This document shows, piece by piece, positions 6,550 through 13,212 of a stretch of 15,616 nucleotides of DNA. The first letter of the stretch is position 1; the number at the start of each line of letters is the position of its first letter. Source of the stretch: Candidatus Heimdallarchaeota archaeon. GTDB taxonomy: Archaea > Asgardarchaeota > Heimdallarchaeia > Heimdallarchaeales > Kariarchaeaceae. The notes under the pieces were generated by a model. The model was not told the origin of the DNA. It worked only from the letters and a program-made list of their open reading frames with translations, and did not search any database. The position numbers were made by a program, and so were the translations under genes. The stretch lies in the NCBI GenBank assembly GCA_015522385.1, contig WAMJ01000074.1:1-15616 (forward strand), written 5' to 3'.

Positions 6550-8069
6550 CAGGTTATGTCTTTGCCCATGATGTTGGCACCGGGAGCGTCAAGACCCTAC
6601 TGGTATCAGATTCGGGAGAGATAGTTGCAGAATCCATCGAGGAGTACGACCTAATCTACCCTAAACCGGGATGGGCGGAACAGAATCCTGAGGACTACTG
6701 GACAGGAGTGGTGAGCAATACAAGGAGAATTCTGGAAGGGAGAATGATTCCTAAGGAGGAAATCCTCGGGATAGTCTTTACAACCCAAGCTCTCGGGATT
6801 ATTCCTATTAGCCACAAGGGAGAGATTCTGCACAATAATATATCATGGCTCGATGACAGAGCTCAGAGTGAGGCAAACCATATGATGAATATGTTCGGTG
6901 GGAAACGGATGTTCATGCGCATATTTGGTTTAGAAATCACTGGGAAAGACGTCATCCCGAAGTTAAGATGGCTGAAAAAGAACAAGAAGGATATGTACGA
7001 GAGAACGAAATATTTCTTGGATGTAAATGGATTCCTGAAGTACAGGGCCACGGGAGAGATGGTTGCAGAGTGGTCGGGTGCATGCTCGTACGCTTTTGAT
7101 CTGAAGAAGAAGGACTTTGACCGACTGGTTTTCAAGATCATGGGAATAGACACCAAGAAGCTCCCTCCTCTTGTCAACTCCATACAAAGAGTGGGAGGAG
7201 GACTGACTCAGGAAGCTGCTAAGGAGATGGGACTTCTGGCAGGTACACCAGTATTTGGGGGATGTGATGACGTTCCAAGCGCTCAGATCGGATCGACGGC
7301 AATCGAGGAGGGCGAGGCCCACATGTACTTGGGGACATCCTCGTGGATTTCTGTATCAACAGCGGGTACTCCTGCATTCAAGAATGGCATCGCCGTTCTC
7401 CAAGGAGGAGACCCCGAAAAACGGGTAGTAGTAGGAGTCACAGAGTCAGCGGGAAAGAATATCGAATGGGTAATAAGCGGGTTCTACAAGAAGGAGCTGA
7501 GTGAGTTGGGATGGGAAGGCATCTACGGTCTCGTGGAGGAAGAGATACAAGAGACCGACCCCGGAGCCGGGGGGCTGATCGTCACACCATGGGTGGCTGG
7601 TGAACGTTCACCAGTCGCTACGACTACTACCAGGGCAACTGCATTCAACCTCACACTCCGCCACAACAGAAGCCACGTCGCCAGGGCTGTTTACGAAGGA
7701 GTGGCGCTTAACCTGAGGTGGGTATTGGATATCATGGAAAGCTCGTACAAGTATGACATTCATCGTCTGAAAGTAGTTGGAGGAGGATCTGCTAGCTCAA
7801 CTTGGATGCAGATAATGGCAGATGTCACTGGGAAGGAGATAGTGACAGTTTCAAACTCCCGTCACGCAGGAGCCATGGGAGCAGCCATGATCGCTCTCGT
7901 GGGATCTGGGAGAATACAAGATTTCTCCAAGGTTAAGGAACTGATTAGAGAGGAGAAAGTCTTCAGACCGAATCCCCAGAATAAAGGAATATACGATAAA
8001 GCCATGGATACATACAAGTCCCTTTACAAAGATCTCAAGTCACTTTATAGAAAGACCAACAACAAGTAA
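6546..8069 (+). CDS. FGGY-family carbohydrate kinase (xylulokinase-like)
   Basis: 507-residue sugar kinase of the FGGY family (ASKHA fold), the standard length. It transfers the ATP gamma-phosphate to a hydroxyl of a sugar, ketose or polyol. Seen: the phosphate-1 loop H-D-V-G-T-G-S-V-K at about 8-16, I-S-W-L-D-D-R-A at 99-106 as in xylulo- and gluconokinases, the catalytic aspartate in G-G-C-D-D-V-P-S-A at 241, phosphate-2 L-G-T-S-S-W at 262-267, P-W-V-A-G-E-R-S-P at 348-356, and the adenosine loop V-G-G-G-S-A-S-S-T-W-M-Q-I-M-A-D at 411-426. The ATG overlaps the aminotransferase stop as ATGA, with an internal Shine-Dalgarno-like GGAGGTGA just upstream. Its own stop is 1 nt from the stop of the convergent membrane-protein gene. 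The substrate is unknown; coupling to an aminotransferase suggests a keto or aminated sugar derivative. Confidence 0.9.
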   Translation: MTGYVFAHDVGTGSVKTLLVSDSGEIVAESIEEYDLIYPKPGWAEQNPEDYWTGVVSNTRRILEGRMIPKEEILGIVFTTQALGIIPISHKGEILHNNISWLDDRAQSEANHMMNMFGGKRMFMRIFGLEITGKDVIPKLRWLKKNKKDMYERTKYFLDVNGFLKYRATGEMVAEWSGACSYAFDLKKKDFDRLVFKIMGIDTKKLPPLVNSIQRVGGGLTQEAAKEMGLLAGTPVFGGCDDVPSAQIGSTAIEEGEAHMYLGTSSWISVSTAGTPAFKNGIAVLQGGDPEKRVVVGVTESAGKNIEWVISGFYKKELSELGWEGIYGLVEEEIQETDPGAGGLIVTPWVAGERSPVATTTTRATAFNLTLRHNRSHVARAVYEGVALNLRWVLDIMESSYKYDIHRLKVVGGGSASSTWMQIMADVTGKEIVTVSNSRHAGAMGAAMIALVGSGRIQDFSKVKELIREEKVFRPNPQNKGIYDKAMDTYKSLYKDLKSLYRKTNNK

Positions 8070-8070
8070 A

Positions 8071-9282
8071 TTACTGTTTAGCTCCGCAGTTGTGGCAGTA
8101 GGCTACTGCCTTTGGAAGTTTCGTTCCACAGTAGGTACAGGACATTGAAAACTGACTATCGGATATATCAGACTTTGGTACCTCTTGGCCCTCCTCTGTA
8201 ACTGTTTCAGATTTAACATCTGGAACCACCACTTCGGTTTCAGGTACAACTCTCTGTACAGGGCCAATAACCGAGTAGGTTAGGTAAGGAGTGAGATCAC
8301 CGGTCACAGTGATCACCCCCGTCAAATTGTTGTAAGAGATTGGGTATCCTAGCTCAAGCATCATAAAATTCAGAGTCTCAACGACATGTCTCGACTTCTT
8401 TGCACCAACAGCGAGAGTAGCCTCTGCAAGACTAACATCTCCCCTCTGGTAAAGAAGGTTGGTGAGCTTGATCCTGATGCTATTACGCCTGACAACTCTG
8501 ACGATCGCTAATATAGAGAAAAGGAAGAAGAAGAAAGACAAACCTCCCCTGAGGATTGAGATAATCGCGAAGAATATAGCAATCGATGCAAATACCTTGT
8601 CCTGATTGGTTATGTCAATCAGCATAGATCCAGGATTAGTCTGCATCAAATCGATCCGGGAGGTCTTATTTTTTTTCGCAGCTATTGGCTCTTTGTCTGA
8701 AGTACCCTCTGCAGGTGTATATCCCGAAACAGCATTGAATACCAGAACCAATACCAAGAATGGAAGAATGGTCATCAGAAGACTAAAGCTCGTGGCGGTG
8801 AGAGCCCCCAATACAGCGAAAAGAACTAAGGCCTTGATGTCCATCTGTGAATTGGCGATTATGATGTCACGGGAACTCCCATCGAGATTTGTTACCTCAA
8901 CCCTGTACTTCCCTCGATCCACATCTAAGTTGAATCCATGCCCCCCCTGTATCCGACTCTGGTATATCGTCTTACCTGAATCTAAGTCTATTACTTTCAC
9001 ATCAATCATGGAAGGATTGTAATTCTCCCAGTCCCTGTGTGAATCACTGCTTCTACCGTCTACCGACACAACCGCGATCTGTAGGTCTCCAGATGTTGCA
9101 TCTATCGTATAGCTCAGGACTTGACCAGAATCGACTGAAGTCCTATAGGTCTGCATATTGGCGTCCGCAAGGGTGAAACCGCCAATGATCAAGGTGAAGA
9201 TTAGCAGTGTACTCGTCAGCTTAGCAAGCGCACCTGTGGTGATCCACAGAAGTTTCGTAAGTGTGTACTCCGTTCCGCTCAT
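8071..9282 (-). CDS. Membrane protein with outside beta domain, helical domain and C-terminal zinc ribbon; function unknown
   Basis: 403 residues from ATG 9282. Order: an N-terminal hydrophobic helix (about 22-40) that could be a signal anchor; a beta-rich segment at 45-147 with D-S-G-Q-V-L-S-Y-T-I and R-G-K-Y-R-V-E-V-T-N; one or two membrane helices at 149-185; a polar linker; a second hydrophobic region at 229-263 with a phenylalanine run; a basic helical, winged-helix-like part at 265-330; a low-complexity acidic linker; and a zinc ribbon with C382, C385, C396 and C399 (C-T-Y-C and C-H-N-C). The beta domain is probably outside and the ribbon inside. A TTG at 9303 would add 7 residues, but TATA-like TTTAAATA on the minus strand (9305-9312) sits 26.5 nt before the ATG, fitting a leaderless start. 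The beta domain followed by a helix recalls GOLD/p24-type proteins, but this is only a shape resemblance. No family is recognised with confidence. Confidence 0.8.
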   Translation of the reverse strand: MSGTEYTLTKLLWITTGALAKLTSTLLIFTLIIGGFTLADANMQTYRTSVDSGQVLSYTIDATSGDLQIAVVSVDGRSSDSHRDWENYNPSMIDVKVIDLDSGKTIYQSRIQGGHGFNLDVDRGKYRVEVTNLDGSSRDIIIANSQMDIKALVLFAVLGALTATSFSLLMTILPFLVLVLVFNAVSGYTPAEGTSDKEPIAAKKNKTSRIDLMQTNPGSMLIDITNQDKVFASIAIFFAIISILRGGLSFFFFLFSILAIVRVVRRNSIRIKLTNLLYQRGDVSLAEATLAVGAKKSRHVVETLNFMMLELGYPISYNNLTGVITVTGDLTPYLTYSVIGPVQRVVPETEVVVPDVKSETVTEEGQEVPKSDISDSQFSMSCTYCGTKLPKAVAYCHNCGAKQ

Positions 9283-9456
9283 ACAATAATATTGGCGAGT
9301 CAATTATTTAAAGGATTTGAATTTGTTTCCACCCAAAGGGTAACAATAATGGTAAAAATGAACAAAGAGTACAGATAAAGCCCAGTATTGGAAATTTGAC
9401 CGGATATACCATCTGTTTTGTATTAAATTATAACTATAGTGCGAATTGTATAATTA

Positions 9457-9474
9457 TATGTTTCTACAAACATA
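9457..9474. promoter_or_regulatory. 18-bp inverted repeat overlapping the exchanger promoter
   Basis: TATGTTT and AAACATA form exact 7-bp arms around CTAC. The right arm runs into the AT-rich TATA-like ATAAATTTAT (9472-9481), whose centre is about 30 nt before the ATG at 9507. A regulator bound here would block TBP/TFB. The dyad is seen; the role is inferred. Confidence 0.35.
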
Positions 9475-9506
9475 AATTTATATGTCAGGAATGAAGGAAA
9501 AATATT

Positions 9507-10466
9507 ATGTCACTTCTTTTGGTTAGCCTTTGGGCATTGTTTCTACTAATTATGCTTGGTGTTTCGTCTGAGTTCCTCGCAAAGGGATCCGAAATTCTGG
9601 AGAAGAAATTTGGATCTGGATTCACAGGTTCGGTGATTTTGGGGTTCATCACCATGCTACCTGAATTGATTTTTGTGATCGCTGCAGTCAAGAAGATGGA
9701 GTACGATGTTGCTCTGGGTTCAGCGGTAGGAGGAAATATCCTGCTCTTCACGATAGGTTTCGGGATGGTCATTCTCTTGGCTTATTACAAACATAAGGAG
9801 ATTATCCAATTACCTAAGACGATGAAAGATGACCTCTGGTACTTGCTTATAGCTACGATTTACCTACTGCTCACATCCCTCAAAGGTAGTTTCAACCTTA
9901 TCGATGGTATAGTTCTTTTTGGAGCATACATCGTATTTGTCGCCCATCAGTACATTGAGACGAGAAATATAGAGAATGAACATAAAGAGGAAACCACATC
10001 TAAGCAGTGGGGGAAAAGTATAGCTTTGATGTTAATAGGTACTATCGGACTTCTTCTTACAGCTGAACCATTCGTAGAAAGCATCATCGAGGTTTCTGAT
10101 TTGACTGGGATTCCCGCTCTTGTCCTCGCATTGATTATCTCACCAATTGCCTCTGAGCTCCCCGAGAAGATATCTGCCTTTTCACTCTCCGTGAAGTCAT
10201 TGAAGGGTGCAGAGGTTGCAGTTGCGAATTTTATTGGGTCAAAGGTTCAGGCCAGCACACTCCTCTTTGGAGCGATGATCATCTACAAGTATATCCTTAC
10301 TGGATCCGAGTTTGTGATTGGTGAAAACTTCATCCAGCTCATGTTAGCCGTACTCACTACCCTTGTCGGAGTTTGGATATCCTATGACCTCAGACTGAAA
10401 CTCAAAGAAGGGGCTCTTGTCGTCTTTCTCTATGTAGTGTCGGTAGCTCTTGTGTTTATTATCTAA
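9507..10466 (+). CDS. Sodium/calcium exchanger family (CaCA) integral membrane protein
   Basis: 319-residue transporter with about ten hydrophobic helices and the two alpha repeats of the cation/Ca2+ antiporter superfamily. Repeat 1 is G-F-I-T-M-L-P-E (46-53) followed by G-S-A-V-G-G-N-I-L (71-79). Repeat 2 is P-I-A-S-E-L-P-E (213-220) followed by N-F-I-G-S-K-V-Q (241-248). A charged cytoplasmic loop at about 150-170 separates the halves. Glutamates E53 and E220 match the two essential ion-coordinating glutamates. In the second repeat the usual G-S-N or G-S-D is G-S-K (K246), and the first-repeat T-S-L-P-E is T-M-L-P-E, so ion choice may differ from Ca2+. The start is ATG 9507, with AATTTAT about 30 nt upstream and GAAGGAAA as a possible ribosome binding site. 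The stop shares bases with the stop of the convergent small gene. Confidence 0.88.
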   Translation: MSLLLVSLWALFLLIMLGVSSEFLAKGSEILEKKFGSGFTGSVILGFITMLPELIFVIAAVKKMEYDVALGSAVGGNILLFTIGFGMVILLAYYKHKEIIQLPKTMKDDLWYLLIATIYLLLTSLKGSFNLIDGIVLFGAYIVFVAHQYIETRNIENEHKEETTSKQWGKSIALMLIGTIGLLLTAEPFVESIIEVSDLTGIPALVLALIISPIASELPEKISAFSLSVKSLKGAEVAVANFIGSKVQASTLLFGAMIIYKYILTGSEFVIGENFIQLMLAVLTTLVGVWISYDLRLKLKEGALVVFLYVVSVALVFII

Positions 10467-10792
10467 TCAGAGTATTTTTCCGAGAGTGCAATCACTTTTT
10501 TGATGATCTCAATTTCATCGACAGAGATGACCTCGTCCTTCTTCGCAACATCTATTGATTGACTCACAAGATTCTTGAGTGATTCGGAGAAGACCTTGTC
10601 GAGAGCATCTAGATCCTCGGCATTCTCAAGGGATAAACTTAGAACCAGCTTAAGATCCTCGATTCTCTGCTTGATCTCAGTGATGAGTGCTTCCTCATCC
10701 TCACTGATCACAGAGTCCTCCATTGCGGTATGAACAATCTCCTCAATAAGCCCAGTGAGTTCAGCTAACATGTCATTATAGCTGTCTTCCAT
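10463..10792 (-). CDS. Small acidic helical protein with a duplicated TerB/EF-hand-like motif; function unknown
   Basis: 109 residues, strongly acidic, no membrane segment or signal, predicted all-helical and cytoplasmic. Two copies of one motif are visible about 60 residues apart: A-M-E-D-S-V-I-S-E-D-E-E-A-L-I (23-37) and A-K-K-D-E-V-I-S-V-D-E-I-E-I-I (83-97), each inside a longer amphipathic helix pair. The A-x-x-D-x-x-I-x-x-x-E-x-x-x-I pattern is like the metal-binding or degenerate EF-hand turn of TerB and related proteins, but the glycine usual after the aspartate is missing. The start is ATG 10792; a TTG at 10795 adds one residue. The minus-strand box CTTATTTT (10815-10822) is 26.5 nt upstream, so the mRNA should be leaderless. 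The 3' end overlaps the exchanger by 4 bp. The neighbouring ion transporter makes a cation-sensing role thinkable, but that is a guess. Confidence 0.75.
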   Translation of the reverse strand: MEDSYNDMLAELTGLIEEIVHTAMEDSVISEDEEALITEIKQRIEDLKLVLSLSLENAEDLDALDKVFSESLKNLVSQSIDVAKKDEVISVDEIEIIKKVIALSEKYSD

Positions 10793-10955
10793 CAAGTCTC
10801 AAGAGTATATCTAGAAAATAAGTCTTCCTAGTGCAGTTCAAATGATTATTTGATAATACCCTAGTTCTGGAAAATATGAGAGAAAATTAACTAATGCTTC
10901 AGCATGAAACGAAATTTAATAATAGTACACTGTATATTTATGATGTAGCTTTATC

Positions 10956-12734
10956 ATGTCGCTATCCGCTGTCTCGGAGGAGATTTTACAAAATAGAGTC
11001 GTAATATTTGGAGGGTCAGAGACAGCTCATTCCATTCAGAAATTAGTTAAGCAGAGTTTCCATGAAGAGGAAGGACTTATCCTCTTCTCCGAAAATAGTG
11101 ATCTTAAAGCGATATTTCAAAAGACAGACTCTATCAGCTTGGCCATCTTTGATGGCGATGACGAGAATATATCTACATTAGAGCTCGCACATTCCCTAGA
11201 GTTCAAAGATTCGGCGACAAGAATGGTGATAATATCAGGGGAGACCCCTTCGGTTCAAAAGTACCGGGAAATCATCAACTCCAACCTTATACATGAATTA
11301 GCCACATTGAAGGAATGGGAAGAGGATATCGATCTAAGAATAACCCGGCATGTTGCAGACTTCTTTGTAATACGGATGATGGAGGAGAACTTGATCAAGG
11401 AACTAGAAGATGAAAACCTTCTGAGATCGTACTCCAATGAGTTCGTTGGATTCATAATGACAAACTTCTCCTTGGTGAAATACGCAATCCTCAAGGATGT
11501 AAAAATGCGTGAAGAGGAAATTCTCATTGGTTCGTACCTTGGTTCTGTCCTCGATATGATACAGTCAACAGAGTCTGAAGTCCAGTCGAATTACTCATTC
11601 AAACTCGGGAATTTAGAGATTATTTCCGAGCAAGTTGGAGAGATAGGATATTTCTTTCTATTCAAGGATCTCTCACCAAGATATCGAGAACAGATTTCCA
11701 AAACCATCGAACAAGTAATTGGTACGATGGTAGAGACCGTTGGCACTCATTTCCTTGATCCGAATATCATAGGCGACGAGGACATAGGAAGAATCGAGAT
11801 CGTCCTGAACAATTATAATCTAATATTCGATCGGGATGTCAAGAGATTAGAGAAGCCAACAATACTGACACTGACCCATAGATCCCGATGGAAAAATATT
11901 GTTGAGTCACTGCAGGATGTATATCGAGTCACATTCAGCTCAGACTTCGAGGAACTGTTGATCAAGTCTACCTCCATTCAACCAGAAGTATATTTATTCG
12001 ACCTGGAATTTGTTGATGAAGAATTGGTCTTCCAACTCTCAGAGCTGATAACCATAGAAAGGCCGAACCTGCAGATGATCTATATTCTGGTACAGGATGA
12101 TCCAGAATATCTTTCCTCATTTCTGAACAAGAACTACAATGTCTATGTTTTGCTCCCGAGTGACAAGGATAAGATCCTTGAAGATATCTTGATGAATGTG
12201 TCATCTAGTGTGATAACCCATCAATTCTCTCATCTGGACGTTGTCCCGAAACTTCCTGGCATGAACATCAAATCCTATCTAAGCATGGCATATAGGAACC
12301 TCCCCCTCTCGGAGTACAACAAGGAACTAGCTCCAGATCTTGTTGCATCAAGATTCATCTACCAAGACAAGGTCATATACGAGATGAACAAGTTTCCGGA
12401 TCTTGATATTTTTAACGAGATGGATGTTGCCCATCTATCTAAATCCCTCAAGGAATTTGGTCAGCATATATCCGACATCGATTATATCTATAGTATGAAA
12501 ATCAAAAACTCCACAGTGATATTCATTGATCATTTCACATTTAGTTTTATCTTCATTCTCAACAATCTTCACGTCAATCAAATAGAGAAGGTTGGAGCAT
12601 TGGTTAACGAGCATGTCGATATGCTCTCATCAATTCTTATGTCATCAGATCTCAATGACACACCCGATAGTTCAGAGTTGGATAGGTACATGGATGACTT
12701 GGCATTCAAGATCTGTTCTATGCAAAATGAGTGA
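10956..12734 (+). CDS. Orphan tandem receiver-like plus roadblock/longin-like protein (592 residues)
   Basis: Large soluble protein with no signal peptide or membrane helix. Two receiver-like alpha/beta segments are visible: residues 13-140, with V-V-I-F, L-A-I-F-D-G-D-D (D66) and M-V-I-I-S-G, and residues 301-418, with T-I-L-T-L-T, V-Y-L-F-D-L (D349) and M-I-Y-I-L-V-Q. Each is followed by a segment with an alpha-beta-beta-alpha pattern like roadblock/longin domains: 188-262 (helix E-E-I-L-I-G-S-Y-L-G, strands Y-S-F-K-L-G and I-G-Y-F-F-L-F, helix to about 262) and 489-561 (helix D-V-A-H-L-S-K-S-L, strands Y-S-M-K-I-K and F-S-F-I-F-I-L, final helix). The whole protein therefore looks like one module repeated twice. 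The receivers lack the usual complete acidic pocket and lysine, so phosphorylation is doubtful. The start is ATG 10956, just after an in-frame stop at 10941. Role is unknown; scaffold or small-GTPase regulation is speculation. Confidence 0.8.
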   Translation: MSLSAVSEEILQNRVVIFGGSETAHSIQKLVKQSFHEEEGLILFSENSDLKAIFQKTDSISLAIFDGDDENISTLELAHSLEFKDSATRMVIISGETPSVQKYREIINSNLIHELATLKEWEEDIDLRITRHVADFFVIRMMEENLIKELEDENLLRSYSNEFVGFIMTNFSLVKYAILKDVKMREEEILIGSYLGSVLDMIQSTESEVQSNYSFKLGNLEIISEQVGEIGYFFLFKDLSPRYREQISKTIEQVIGTMVETVGTHFLDPNIIGDEDIGRIEIVLNNYNLIFDRDVKRLEKPTILTLTHRSRWKNIVESLQDVYRVTFSSDFEELLIKSTSIQPEVYLFDLEFVDEELVFQLSELITIERPNLQMIYILVQDDPEYLSSFLNKNYNVYVLLPSDKDKILEDILMNVSSSVITHQFSHLDVVPKLPGMNIKSYLSMAYRNLPLSEYNKELAPDLVASRFIYQDKVIYEMNKFPDLDIFNEMDVAHLSKSLKEFGQHISDIDYIYSMKIKNSTVIFIDHFTFSFIFILNNLHVNQIEKVGALVNEHVDMLSSILMSSDLNDTPDSSELDRYMDDLAFKICSMQNE

Positions 12735-12735
12735 T

Positions 12736-13083
12736 TTACTTAATCGCTGTGCCTATCAGTATGAGAATAGATCCTAGCAGTCCCAAAAGGTTTGAGAAGA
12801 CAAGACTAAGCACGAGCAGGATAATTCCAGTTGTCGTCGCATCTGTGGTTTTCTTGGGATTGGAGACAATGATGAAGAGTATCCCGATAACGATATAGAC
12901 TATCCCAACGATAATATTCCCGAGACTTTGAATCACACCATCTATGATTGAGTAACCTGCATTATTTGAGAACCTAATTCCATAATTTGATCCAAGCGCA
13001 AGATTGATTCCACCAATGATCATAAACACTCCTGCGATGATGCCGAGGATCTTGCCAATAGTGATGAGAGTTTTATTTGTCAC
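12736..13083 (-). CDS. Small four-helix membrane protein, function unknown
   Basis: 115 residues with four hydrophobic helices: about 9-31 (I-G-K-I-L-G-I-I-A-G), 46-73 (containing I-I-V-G-I-V-Y-I-V-I), and 84-114, which is long and broken by L-L-G-L-L-G-S and so may form two helices. A short polar loop S-N-P-K-K-T-T-D-A follows the second. There are no enzymatic motifs or cysteines. The start is GTG 13083; the minus-strand TATA-like CTTATAAC (13107-13114) is centred 27.5 nt before it and no Shine-Dalgarno is present, so the start looks leaderless. The stop is 1 nt from the stop of the convergent 592-residue protein. Divergent from the aldehyde ferredoxin oxidoreductase gene. The length and glycine-rich helices resemble many uncharacterised archaeal membrane proteins, and no function is proposed. 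Confidence 0.72.
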   Translation of the reverse strand: MTNKTLITIGKILGIIAGVFMIIGGINLALGSNYGIRFSNNAGYSIIDGVIQSLGNIIVGIVYIVIGILFIIVSNPKKTTDATTTGIILLVLSLVFSNLLGLLGSILILIGTAIK

Positions 13084-13180
13084 TTAACTGGATCCACTCA
13101 CTGAGGGTTATAAGGATATTGTGGCAAAATCCGTAAGTTTCACATTGAGAAATGACAAATTCCAGACACCACTAGTGAAA

Positions 13181-13188
13181 TTTATAGT
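13181..13188 (+). promoter_or_regulatory. TATA box for the aldehyde ferredoxin oxidoreductase gene
   Basis: TTTATAGT preceded by the BRE-like GTGAAA (13175-13180). Its centre is 28.5 nt before ATG 13213 and only 19.5 nt before GTG 13204. This spacing, shared by other genes here, is the reason for choosing ATG 13213 as the start. Confidence 0.6.
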
Positions 13189-13212
13189 CAACATCTACAA
13201 GACGTGTATAGA

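Noticed and set aside
10894..10905. ATGCT-TC-AGCAT dyad upstream of the 592-residue protein gene
   Set aside because: Five-bp arms are expected by chance in intergenic DNA of this size; recorded only as a weak possibility.
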